From Agreia sp. Leaf283 (lineage in GTDB: Bacteria > Actinomycetota > Actinomycetes > Actinomycetales > Microbacteriaceae), in NCBI RefSeq assembly GCF_001422485.1, contig NZ_LMNF01000001.1, positions 1,859,375 to 1,923,374 on the forward strand: 64,000 nt of DNA, in the 5' to 3' direction. Made by a program: the position numbers and the translations under genes. Shown here piece after piece: positions 44,305 through 52,479 of the stretch (the stretch's first letter is position 1; each line of letters starts with the position of its first letter). The notes below the pieces were generated by a model that searched no databases, was not told where the DNA came from, and saw nothing but the letters and a program-made list of their open reading frames with translations.

Positions 44305-44595
44305 ATGACCACCCCTTCGTACACCCCCGCGCCGGCCGCCTCGAGCAAGAAGACCCTCGCGATCCTGTCGCTCGTCTTCGGCATCGTGAGCATCGTCTTC
44401 TGCCTGTTCCTGCCCATCATCTGGATTCTCCTGGCCATCGCCGGCGTGATCCTCGGCTTCATGTCTCGCAAGCGTGAGCCGCAGGCCCGCACCCTGTCCC
44501 TCGCCGGAATCATCCTGAGCTTCGTGGGTATCGCCGCGAACATCGTGTCGATGATCATCGGTGCCATGCTCGCGGTCTCGATGATGCAGAGCTGA
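44305..44595 (+). CDS. DUF4190-type two-helix membrane protein
   Basis: 96 residues: a Pro/Ala/Ser-rich N-terminus followed by two TM segments (about 18-48 and 60-90) with the Gly-rich pattern of DUF4190, including IAGVILGFMSRKREPQA between them. Common, uncharacterised in actinobacteria. ATG at 44305 is chosen because GGAG lies 9 nt upstream; an ATG at 44290 would remove that site. Followed by a long hairpin. Confidence 0.78.
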   Translation: MTTPSYTPAPAASSKKTLAILSLVFGIVSIVFCLFLPIIWILLAIAGVILGFMSRKREPQARTLSLAGIILSFVGIAANIVSMIIGAMLAVSMMQS

Positions 44596-44610
44596 CACTC
44601 TCTCTCGTGC

Positions 44611-44656
44611 GAACGGGCCGAACCCCGCCGAATTGTCGGCGGGGCGCGGCCCGTTC
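44611..44656 (+). terminator. Hairpin terminator after the DUF4190 gene
   Basis: Arms GAACGGGCCG (44611-44620) and CGGCCCGTTC pair, with an inner CCCCGCCGA/TCGGCGGGG stem and loop ATTG. Confidence 0.75.
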
Positions 44657-44743
44657 CTGGTTAAAGGGGTATGCGTCGGCAGGCCGTCGGTGTCAGGCTG
44701 GTGAGACGTGAGGGCGGCCCGCTCTCACGGGGAGGAGACGACC

Positions 44744-45373
44744 ATGGACTGGAACCCGTTCCGGCGCAGGTCCGATCCCGAACGAGCGCCGCTGCCGTCG
44801 TCTGAAAATCGGCCGCAGTCACCCGACGATGCCGTCGCCGCGCGCTGGCGCGAGCTCGCCGCCCTGCTGACTCCGGATGCCGGGCTCGCCGAGGTCGTAC
44901 TGCTGGCCCACGGCTCGCCCGCCGACTACCTGCGCCTCCACGTCGCTGAGGCCGAGAACCGCGGCCTCGAAGACGACGACGTCGACCCGTGGTTCGCCCT
45001 GATCGACTGGCTGATCGAGAACGAGCTCGCGCACGAACTCGACTGGAAGGAGAACGCGGCCGAACTCGCCTGGGGACTCAGCCGCATGAGCGCCGTTCTC
45101 TCGAGCGGCGTCGACCTGCAGTCGGTCGACGACCCCGACGCGCACCTCACCTTCGGCATGCTGCGCGCAAACGAGATCCTCGCGCCGGCCGGGCTCGAAC
45201 TCGTGGTCTTCGATATCGACTCCGACTCCTTTCCCGTCGTGCTCGTCGAGACGTCGACGCGCGATCGCATCGTGGCGCTCGCGGAAGAGCTGGGGCATCG
45301 CGTCGATGTGATGACGCTCGAGCGGGCCCGGCACGAGGGCGGACGCGACTACACGGGCGAGATCGAGCTCTGA
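44744..45373 (+). CDS. Hypothetical protein, DUF6630-like
   Basis: 209 residues, acidic and soluble. After a short basic N-terminus (MDWNPFRRRSDPER), the body has DVDPWFALIDWLIENELAHELDWKENAAELAW, which resembles DUF6630 proteins, and a C-terminal half of alternating beta/alpha character. No catalytic motif is recognised. ATG with GGGGAGGAG upstream. The stop is 4 nt from the stop of the convergent monooxygenase gene. Confidence 0.65.
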   Translation: MDWNPFRRRSDPERAPLPSSENRPQSPDDAVAARWRELAALLTPDAGLAEVVLLAHGSPADYLRLHVAEAENRGLEDDDVDPWFALIDWLIENELAHELDWKENAAELAWGLSRMSAVLSSGVDLQSVDDPDAHLTFGMLRANEILAPAGLELVVFDIDSDSFPVVLVETSTRDRIVALAEELGHRVDVMTLERARHEGGRDYTGEIEL

Positions 45374-45376
45374 GGC

Positions 45377-47371
45377 TCAGACCACCGAATAGTTCTCGGG
45401 GTCGAAGCGCGAGAGGCGTCGCTGGAAGGCGTAGGCGAAGTCGGGCCACAGCAGTGTGAGCCGCCCGCTGCGCTCGTCGACGTACCAGCTCTCGCAGCCG
45501 CCGGTGAGCCACACCGACGACGCGGCCTTCGCGTCGATCTCGTGGGTGTAGTCGTCTTGAGCCTCGAGAGACACGTCGAGGGCGTCGATGCCCTCCTCGC
45601 TGCGATGCTCGAGGGCCGCGAGCACGTAGTCGAGCTGCGCCTCGATCATCACGACGGCCGAGTTGTGGCCGAGGCTCGCATTCGGACCGTCGAGCACGAA
45701 CATGTTGGGGAAGCCGTGCACGGTCGTCGAGGCGTGCGCCCGCATTCCGGTGTTCCAGGCATCGGCGAGACGGATGCCGTCGGTTCCGAACGTGCGCGCG
45801 GCGAACGGCGGGCGGGTCGACTCGAAGCCGGTGGCGAAGACCAGCACGTCGAGCTCGACGCTCCGGCCGTCGGCCGACGTCGCGACGCTGCCCGAGACGG
45901 AGCGGAGCGCCGACGGTTCGAGCGTCACGGCGGGGGAGGCGAGCGCCGGGTAGTAGTCGTTCGAGATGATGACGCGCTTGCAACCGATCTCGTAGTCCGG
46001 CGTCGCAACGGCTTGCAGTGCGGGATCGGCGAGTTGCGCCTCGAGGTGACCGAGCGCGCGGTCGCGCAGCCGATCGATGTAGCCGGGCAGGCGCATCCGC
46101 TCGGCGAATGCCGTCTCGGCGCCCCAGAAGAGGTCGTCGCGCATCGCCGTCTGCGACGCCGGATCGGCCGCGAAGCCGGCCTGCTCGTCGGGCGAGTAGT
46201 TCCGGTCGGGCCGCGGCACCACATAGGGCGCGCTGCGCTGGAACACCACCACGCTCGCCGCGGTCTGCGCGAGCCGCGGAATGAGCTGCGCCGCCGACGC
46301 TCCCGTGCCGACCACTCCGACGCGCCGACCCTCGAGAGCCACGGAGTCGTCCCACGCCGAGGAGTGCATCACCGGTCCGGGGAACGAGTCGAGTCCGGGC
46401 ATGTCGGGCATGCGCGCATCCGACAGGCGGCCCGCGGCGACGATCAGCGTGCGGCACACGTAGTCGCCCGCGCCGGTGCGCACTTGCCAGCGACGATCGT
46501 CGGCGATCCAGCGCATCTCGAGCACCTCGGAGCCGAGCCGCAGGTGGCGCTCGAGGCCCTCGGTGCGCGCGGCATCGCGCAGGTAGCCATGGATCTCGGG
46601 GCCGCTCGCGAAGAAGCCCGACCAGTCGGGCTTGGGCAAGAACGAGAAGGAGTACAGGTGCGAGGGGATGTCGCACGCCACGCCGGGGTACACGTTGTCG
46701 CGCCAGGTGCCGCCCACGTCGTCGGCGCGCTCGAGGATCACGAAGGATTCCTCGCCGCGACGCGCCAGCCGGATGCCCGCGCCGAGCCCTGCGAACCCGG
46801 CGCCGACGATCACCGTGTCGACCTCGATCGTGCCGTCGAGCGAGGTGCGTGGGGCGGCGTTCCGGATGCATGTGGCAGCGACAGTCGACCGGGCCGTCTC
46901 CGGCGCGCGGTCGATTCCGGTGCCATCGATGAACTGTTCGATGAGGCTCAGGATTCGGGCCGGTTGGTCGCGCAGCGTGCGACGGTCGGCGCCGGTGGAC
47001 AGCATGAGAACGCGCGACGCGTCGATGCCGTTCGCACCCGCGTCGGCGGGCCCGGGATCGATGAGCACGATGCGCCCGACGAGCGAACCGTGGTGGCGTG
47101 CCGCTCTGATCGCCTCGAAAGAATGACCACCGATCGCCACGACAGTGGCGTCTCCGACGGTGTCAGCCAGACACTCGTTCCAGTCGATGGCGCGGCGGCC
47201 GGCGGGGTCGGGCACACGAATCGAGAGCACGTCGCGGGTGCGCGCCAGCATCGGCCGGAGGAAGTCGAACTCCTCGGTCGCTCCGCCACCCGGCCCGTGC
47301 AACAGCACGACGGCGGAACCCGACGTAGCGCTCGTAGCCCTCGCCGTGCGCGCCTCGTCGTGCAGAGTCAT
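45377..47371 (-). CDS. Fused alpha/beta-hydrolase-like and Baeyer-Villiger-type FAD monooxygenase
   Basis: 664 residues in two parts. Residues about 15-150 resemble a shortened alpha/beta-hydrolase (LLHGPGGGATEEFDF, then IGGHSFEAIRA), but the nucleophile elbow GxSxG is incomplete and no cap or catalytic His is apparent. Residues about 180-664 are a class B flavin monooxygenase. FAD site is VIVGAGFAGLGAGIRL, the Baeyer-Villiger fingerprint FPGPVMHSSAWD (FxGxxxHxxxW) is intact, and the NADPH site is VGVVGTGASAAQLIP. It would oxygenate a ketone, aldehyde or heteroatom using O2 and NADPH. Its ATG overlaps the fbiC stop (ATGA), so it is made with FbiC. Confidence 0.87.
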   Translation of the reverse strand: MTLHDEARTARATSATSGSAVVLLHGPGGGATEEFDFLRPMLARTRDVLSIRVPDPAGRRAIDWNECLADTVGDATVVAIGGHSFEAIRAARHHGSLVGRIVLIDPGPADAGANGIDASRVLMLSTGADRRTLRDQPARILSLIEQFIDGTGIDRAPETARSTVAATCIRNAAPRTSLDGTIEVDTVIVGAGFAGLGAGIRLARRGEESFVILERADDVGGTWRDNVYPGVACDIPSHLYSFSFLPKPDWSGFFASGPEIHGYLRDAARTEGLERHLRLGSEVLEMRWIADDRRWQVRTGAGDYVCRTLIVAAGRLSDARMPDMPGLDSFPGPVMHSSAWDDSVALEGRRVGVVGTGASAAQLIPRLAQTAASVVVFQRSAPYVVPRPDRNYSPDEQAGFAADPASQTAMRDDLFWGAETAFAERMRLPGYIDRLRDRALGHLEAQLADPALQAVATPDYEIGCKRVIISNDYYPALASPAVTLEPSALRSVSGSVATSADGRSVELDVLVFATGFESTRPPFAARTFGTDGIRLADAWNTGMRAHASTTVHGFPNMFVLDGPNASLGHNSAVVMIEAQLDYVLAALEHRSEEGIDALDVSLEAQDDYTHEIDAKAASSVWLTGGCESWYVDERSGRLTLLWPDFAYAFQRRLSRFDPENYSVV

Positions 47372-49839
47372 CGCCCGGCGGGCTCGAGCAGACTGCGCCG
47401 CTCTGAGATCGGCAGCTGCAGCCTCGAGGCAGGCGGCGCGTCGGCCCGGCGCGCGAACGCCAGCTGCTCGGTCGTCGGGGATCCGTAGCCTGTGGTGCGC
47501 TGACGTACACCGCGCCCGATCTCGGCGGCCGTGCGCTCGAGGTCGGCGATCGTGAGCGAGCGGTGCGCCTCGGCTCCTGCTTCGGGCCTGGCCGTTCCGT
47601 CGAGCAGCAGCCCGCCGAGGTCGTCGGCGCCGCCGCTCAGCACCGACTGGCTCTCGGCGAGTCCCAGCTTCGTCCACGCCGCCTGCACGTGGTCGATGCG
47701 GCCGTGCAGCATCAGTCGCGCCACGGCGTGCACCGCGCGTGACTGTCGTGCGTCCGGACCGGGCCCGGCGACCCGCGCGACCTGCGCCGGGGCATCCAGT
47801 CGCACGTAGGGCATCGGAATGAACTCGGTGAAGCCGCCGGTCTCGTCGTGCAGGCGCGCGAGCGATCGCAGGTGGGCGAGCTGCTGCCCGGGCGTCTCGA
47901 CATGGCCGTAGATCATGGTCGCCGTCGAACGCAGGCCCGCGCGATGCGCGGCCGTCATCGCGGCGATCCACTGGGACGCGGGCGGGTCGCCGCCCTCGCT
48001 GAGGATGCGCCGCACGTCGTCGTCGAGGATGCGCGCACCCGTGCCCGGCACGCTGTCGACCCCGGCGTCGCGGAGCGCAGACAGGTACTCGTCGAGCGGC
48101 AGCCCGAGGCGCCGGGCCCCGTCGGCGATCTCGGTCGGACGGTAGGCGTGCAGGTGCAGGCCCGGCTGGCGCGACCGGATGGCACGCACGATGTCGAGAT
48201 ATGCCGTGGCCGGCATGTGGGCGGGCACCGCGCCCTGGATGCACAGCTCTGTCGCTCCGAGCGCCGACGCCTCGTCGGCGAGATCGCCGATCTGGTCGAG
48301 GGTCAGGCTGTTCACCGTGTCGACTCCGTAGAGCGAGGAGTCGATGTTGCGGTTGATCACGAAGGTCACGTCGTCGCCGACTGTGTCGTGCCGGATGTCG
48401 TCGGCCAGGGAGGCGAGCGCGTCGAGTTCTTCGCCGCTCGCCTGGAGGAGGTCGAGGTAGTGGGCGTCGGAGAGGGCCGCGGGGGTGGTCGAGGCGGCGA
48501 GGAGGGCTGGGCCCATCGACGGGCTCAGGGAACGACTGCTCAGGGAACGGGGGCCCTTCGACAGGCTCAGGGAACGACGGGGCCACGGGCGGCCGACGAC
48601 GGGAGCGTCTTCCTGGGCGAGTCCGTTCGGCGCGGCCAGCGCCTCGACGTGGGGGCGGATGCGGACGTCGATCCACTGATCGGGGTCGCCGATGAACTGC
48701 GGATGCGCGGTGAGCCGCTCGCGCAGCTCGAATCCGGCGTCTCGCGTGAGCGCGGCGAGGGTGTCGAGCTCCGGCCAAGGGCGTTCCGGGTTCACGTGAT
48801 CGGCGGTGAGCGGGCTCACTCCGCCCCAGTCGTCGATGCCGGCGCGCAGCAGAAGGCCGAGCTCGTGCGCGTCGGTGAGGTTCGGCGGCGCCTGGATCGT
48901 GGCATGCGGCCCCATCACGACGCGGGCGACGGCCACGGCCGCGACGTACTCCTGCAGGGCCAGGTCGACCTCGTTCTGCATCGCCGTGCGCGGCTTGGCG
49001 CGGAAGTTCTGAACGATCGTCTCCTGGATGTGACCGTGCCGCTCGTGCGAGGCGCGGATCTCGAAGAGCGCCTCGGCGCGTTCGGCGTTGTTCTCGCCGA
49101 TGCCGAGCAGCACACCCGTGGTGAACGGAACCTTCGATCGGCCGGCGTCGTCGAGCACGCGCAGGCGCAGCGCCGGGTCCTTGTCGGGGGAGCCGTAGTG
49201 CACGCCGCCCTTCTCCGACCAGAGCCTGGTCGCGGTGGTCTCGAGCATCATGCCCATGGAGGGGGCGACGGGCCGAAGCGCCTGCAGCTCGCTCCACGAC
49301 ATCACACCGGGATTCAGGTGCGGCAGCAGCCCCGTCTCCTCGAGCACGAGAATCGCCATGGCCCTGATGTAGTCGATTGTCGACGAATAGCCGTGGGCAT
49401 CCAGCCATTCGCGCGCGACCGGCCAGCGGTTCTCGGGGCGGTCGCCCAGGGTGAACAGCGCCTCCTTGCAGCCGAGGGCCGCGCCCGCCCTGGCCACCTC
49501 GAGGATCTCGTCCGGCGACATGTAGATGGGCTTGCCCTTGGTGGCGAGCTTGTTGGGCGTCTCGACGAAGATGCAGTAGTGGCACCTGTCCTGGCAGAGG
49601 TGCGTGACCGGAATGAACACCTTCTTCGAGTAGGTGATGACGCCCGTGCGGCCGGAAGCGTCGAGACCCTCGTCGCGCAGCCGTGACGACACGGCGAGCA
49701 GCCGGTCGAGCTCGCCGCCGCGGGCCGAGAAGAGCAGCTCGGCGTCGGCCTGCGTGACCGTGTCGCCGCGCTCGACGCGCCCCAGCGCATCCTGGATCTC
49801 GTGCACGTCAGGAACGGAGGAGTCGTCGATCATCGGCAT
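47368..49839 (-). CDS. fbiC: FbiC-like CofG-CofH fusion with a degenerate CofH half
   Basis: 823 residues, aligned by eye with actinobacterial FbiC (7,8-didemethyl-8-hydroxy-5-deazariboflavin synthase, F420 pathway). The CofG half (about 65-410) keeps the radical-SAM Cys82-x3-Cys86-x2-Cys89 (LCQDRCHYC) and MLETTATRLW. The CofH half (about 455-810) is recognisable by GATELCIQG, PGTGARILDDDVRRIL, MIYGHVETP and LMLHGRIDHVQAAW. The segment that should hold its own CxxxCxxC is replaced by NRNIDSSLYGVDTVNSLTLD, about 14 residues shorter and without Cys. The linker (about 421-443) is encoded by a genomic repeat. The frame is intact. The second half therefore cannot bind its usual cluster. Confidence 0.88.
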   Translation of the reverse strand: MPMIDDSSVPDVHEIQDALGRVERGDTVTQADAELLFSARGGELDRLLAVSSRLRDEGLDASGRTGVITYSKKVFIPVTHLCQDRCHYCIFVETPNKLATKGKPIYMSPDEILEVARAGAALGCKEALFTLGDRPENRWPVAREWLDAHGYSSTIDYIRAMAILVLEETGLLPHLNPGVMSWSELQALRPVAPSMGMMLETTATRLWSEKGGVHYGSPDKDPALRLRVLDDAGRSKVPFTTGVLLGIGENNAERAEALFEIRASHERHGHIQETIVQNFRAKPRTAMQNEVDLALQEYVAAVAVARVVMGPHATIQAPPNLTDAHELGLLLRAGIDDWGGVSPLTADHVNPERPWPELDTLAALTRDAGFELRERLTAHPQFIGDPDQWIDVRIRPHVEALAAPNGLAQEDAPVVGRPWPRRSLSLSKGPRSLSSRSLSPSMGPALLAASTTPAALSDAHYLDLLQASGEELDALASLADDIRHDTVGDDVTFVINRNIDSSLYGVDTVNSLTLDQIGDLADEASALGATELCIQGAVPAHMPATAYLDIVRAIRSRQPGLHLHAYRPTEIADGARRLGLPLDEYLSALRDAGVDSVPGTGARILDDDVRRILSEGGDPPASQWIAAMTAAHRAGLRSTATMIYGHVETPGQQLAHLRSLARLHDETGGFTEFIPMPYVRLDAPAQVARVAGPGPDARQSRAVHAVARLMLHGRIDHVQAAWTKLGLAESQSVLSGGADDLGGLLLDGTARPEAGAEAHRSLTIADLERTAAEIGRGVRQRTTGYGSPTTEQLAFARRADAPPASRLQLPISERRSLLEPAGR
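48510..48577 (-). repeat. Dispersed repeat inside the fbiC linker
   Basis: On the minus strand GTTCCCTGAGCCTGTCGAAG is exact, preceded by CG rather than the usual context, and followed by a short and then a diverged copy (ending CCCGTCGATGGGCC). Translation gives a Ser/Leu-rich linker (RSLSLSKGPRSLSSRSLS). The same element is intergenic at 8.4, 27.9 and 34.4 kb. Confidence 0.85.
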
Positions 49840-50045
49840 CTTTCGTCGCGGGGGGAGTGATGGCTGGTACTCGACAGAGGACCGTTGAGCCCAAATCCAG
49901 GCCCGCGTGCTGATTGCGTTCCACTATACGCGCGGCTCGATTTCGGATGCCCCGCTCGGACCGTCATGCGGCGTCACGGAATTTATCGGGCGGCTCGGGC
50001 GCTGGCTACTGTGGACACTTCCGCCCACAGCAAAGGACTACCCCC

Positions 50046-50876
50046 GTGAAACGCGCCACCTCTCTTGTCGGACTCCTCTCCATCGCCGCCGCGACCGCGC
50101 TCGTCCTCGGCGCGTGCGCGAGCCCGGCATCGACATCCGACGACGGGGCGAGCGGCAGCAAGCTGAAGGCGAACTCGCTCGCGGCCATCCAGGAGGCCGG
50201 TGTTCTGACGGTCGGCACCGAGGGAACCTACAAGCCGTTCAGCTACCACGAAGACGGAACCGGCGACCTCACGGGCTACGACGTCGAGATCATCACCGCC
50301 GTCGCCGACAAGCTCGGCGTCGACGTGAAGTTCGAGGAGACTCAGTGGGACGCCATCTTCGCCGGCCTCGAGGCGGGTCGCTTCGACGTGATCGCGAACC
50401 AGGTGTCGATCAACGACGAGCGCACCGCCAAGTACGACTTCTCCGAGCCGTACACGGTGAGCCCGGGCGTGATCGTCGTGAAGGACGACAACACCGACAT
50501 CACCTCGTTCGCCGACCTGGCAGGCAAGACCACCGCCCAGTCGCTCACGAGCAACTGGTACGAGCTGGCGCAGGAGAACGGCGCCAACGTCGAGGCCGTC
50601 GAAGGATGGGCCCAGGCCGTGGCGCTGCTCGAGCAGGGGCGCGTCGACGCCACCGTCAACGACAACCTCACTTTCCTCGACTACGAGAAGCAGAAGGGCG
50701 ACACCGGACTGAAGATCGCGGCCGAGACCGACGACCCGTCGCTCAACGCCTTCGTCTTCACCAAGGGCAACACCGAGCTGCAGCAGGCCGTCGACAAGGC
50801 GCTCGACGAGCTGCGCACCGACGGAACCCTCGCGGAGATCTCCGACAAGTACTTCGGAAGCGACGTCACGCAGTAG
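50046..50876 (+). CDS. Amino-acid ABC transporter substrate-binding lipoprotein
   Basis: 276 residues. Lipoprotein signal (MKRATSLVG..., lipobox LVLGAC with Cys about 23) followed by a family-3 binding protein: GVLTVGTEGTYKPFSYH, TGYDVEIITAVADKLGV, FDVIANQVSINDERTAKYDF, and a C-terminal ISDKYFG. Probably binds a polar amino acid or cystine. GTG start with AAAGGA about 8 nt upstream. It leads an operon with the permease and ATPase that follow. Divergent from fbiC across about 200 bp. Confidence 0.93.
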   Translation: MKRATSLVGLLSIAAATALVLGACASPASTSDDGASGSKLKANSLAAIQEAGVLTVGTEGTYKPFSYHEDGTGDLTGYDVEIITAVADKLGVDVKFEETQWDAIFAGLEAGRFDVIANQVSINDERTAKYDFSEPYTVSPGVIVVKDDNTDITSFADLAGKTTAQSLTSNWYELAQENGANVEAVEGWAQAVALLEQGRVDATVNDNLTFLDYEKQKGDTGLKIAAETDDPSLNAFVFTKGNTELQQAVDKALDELRTDGTLAEISDKYFGSDVTQ

Positions 50877-50930
50877 CGCGGCTGCGCAGTAGGGTCGATC
50901 GATGACACCCCCGTGGGCGAGGATTGACGC

Positions 50931-51599
50931 ATGAACGAATCGCTGTGGGATCTGCTGCTGCGGTCGTTCCTGCCCATCGTCGGCGGGGCTGTCACCGGCA
51001 CCATCCCTCTGGCCCTGCTGTCGTTCGCCCTGGGCCTGGTCATCGCCCTCGGCATCGCCCTGATGCGCCTCTCGCGCATCTTTGTCGTGTCGGGCATCGC
51101 GCGGGTGTACATCTCGATCATCCGGGGCACCCCGCTGCTGGTGCAGCTGTTCGTGATCTTCTACGGACTGCCGTCGATCGGCATCCTCGTCGATCCGTGG
51201 CCGAGCGCCATCATCGCGTTCTCGCTCAACGTGGGCGGCTACGCGGCCGAGGTCATCAGGGCGGCGATCCTGTCGGTGCCCAAGGGCCAATGGGAGGCGG
51301 GCTACACGATCGGCATGTCGCGCGGTCAGACGCTCGTGCGGGTGATCCTGCCGCAGGCCGCGCGGGTCTCCGTTCCTCCGCTGTCGAACACCTTCATCAG
51401 CCTGGTCAAAGACACATCGCTCGCCTCGCTCATCCTGGTCACCGAGCTCTTCAGGCAGGCGCAGGAGATCGCGGCGTTCAGTCAGGAGTTCATGGCGCTG
51501 TACATCGAGGCCGCCGTCGTCTACTGGGTGATCTGCCTCGTGCTCTCGAGCGCCCAGTCCGTGCTCGAGAAGAGACTGGACCGCTATGTCGCCCACTGA
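50931..51599 (+). CDS. Amino-acid ABC transporter permease
   Basis: 222 residues, about five TM helices, HEQRO/HisM-type permease. The start GGAVTGTIPLALLSFALGL and the EAA coupling loop EAGYTIGMSRGQTLVRVILPQA are typical. It forms the homodimeric channel for the binding protein encoded upstream. It overlaps the ATPase gene by 14 nt. Confidence 0.93.
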   Translation: MNESLWDLLLRSFLPIVGGAVTGTIPLALLSFALGLVIALGIALMRLSRIFVVSGIARVYISIIRGTPLLVQLFVIFYGLPSIGILVDPWPSAIIAFSLNVGGYAAEVIRAAILSVPKGQWEAGYTIGMSRGQTLVRVILPQAARVSVPPLSNTFISLVKDTSLASLILVTELFRQAQEIAAFSQEFMALYIEAAVVYWVICLVLSSAQSVLEKRLDRYVAH

Positions 51600-52386
51600 C
51601 CCCCTCGCGCCCGCGCCGCTCGACGCGCCCATCGAGGCGCCGCTGCTCGTGGCCCGCGGAATCCGCAAGAGCTTCGGCGAGGTCGAGGTTCTCAAGTCGA
51701 TCGACCTCACCGTGCCGCGCGGCGACGTCGTGGCCCTGATAGGGCCGTCGGGCTCGGGCAAGACCACCGTGCTGCGCTCCCTCAACGGCCTCGAGGTTCC
51801 CGAGGCGGGCACGGTCGCGTTCGCCGGCGGCGACGTGGTCGACTTCGCCGAGCGTCCTACCAAGAGGCAGCTCGCGTCGCTGCGCGACCGCTCCGCCATG
51901 GTCTTCCAGCAGTTCAACCTGTTCCCTCACCGCACGGTTCTCGAGAACGTCATCGAGGGCCCGGTGCAGGTGCAGAAACGGCCGAAGGCCGAGGCGATAG
52001 CGGATGCTCGTGCGCTGCTCGAGCGCGTCGGTCTCGGCGCGAAGGCCGACGCGTACCCGTTCGAACTCTCGGGCGGCCAGCAGCAGCGGGTGGGCATCGT
52101 TCGCGCCCTGGCGCTGAAGCCTCAGCTGCTGCTCTTCGACGAGCCCACCTCGGCGCTCGACCCCGAGCTCGTGGGCGACGTGCTCGACGTGATCCGCGAA
52201 CTCGCGACCGAGGGCTGGACCATGGTGCTCGTGACACACGAGCTCACCTTCGCCACCCACGTGGCCGACACGATCGTCTTCATGGACGGCGGCGTGGTCG
52301 TGGAATCGGGGCCGCCGTCCGAGGTACTGCAGAATCCGCGTGAGCCGCGCACGAAGCAGTTCCTGCACCGCCTCCTCGACAGGTAG
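51586..52386 (+). CDS. Amino-acid ABC transporter ATP-binding protein
   Basis: 266 residues: an Ala/Pro-rich N-terminal extension (about 1-20), then an ATPase with Walker A GPSGSGKTTVLRSLN, Q-loop VFQQFNLFPHRT, signature ELSGGQQQRVGIVRAL, Walker B LLLFDEPTSALDPE and H-loop VLVTHELTFA. This is the GlnQ/HisP type that pairs with the permease upstream. Starts within the permease gene (14-nt overlap), so it is translationally coupled. Confidence 0.95.
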   Translation: MSPTDPLAPAPLDAPIEAPLLVARGIRKSFGEVEVLKSIDLTVPRGDVVALIGPSGSGKTTVLRSLNGLEVPEAGTVAFAGGDVVDFAERPTKRQLASLRDRSAMVFQQFNLFPHRTVLENVIEGPVQVQKRPKAEAIADARALLERVGLGAKADAYPFELSGGQQQRVGIVRALALKPQLLLFDEPTSALDPELVGDVLDVIRELATEGWTMVLVTHELTFATHVADTIVFMDGGVVVESGPPSEVLQNPREPRTKQFLHRLLDR

Positions 52387-52479
52387 CCGCCCTCCTCGTC
52401 CGTCTCCCGGCGACATCTCTGGCGAAACGAACGGAAGTTCTGACATACTGGGCGCCGTTGGGGGAGTACAGGAGCTGAC

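Noticed and set aside
39711-44567. Very long open frames on alternate frames over the GH92-GT4 region and on the opposite strand
   Set aside because: They overlap well-supported genes with clear family motifs, have Arg/Ala/Pro-biased composition typical of GC-rich shadow frames, and match no domain.
48300-48400. A frameshift or pseudogene explanation for the missing CofH cysteines
   Set aside because: The frame is continuous and both flanks align with the family in the same frame, so it is an in-frame replacement or deletion rather than a frameshift. A sequencing deletion cannot be excluded from sequence alone.
45377-49585. A single 1402-codon minus-strand frame joining the monooxygenase to the fbiC region
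   Set aside because: The upstream two-thirds is a shadow of fbiC in another frame (Arg/Pro/Ala-rich). The real monooxygenase starts at 47371, where it overlaps the fbiC stop.
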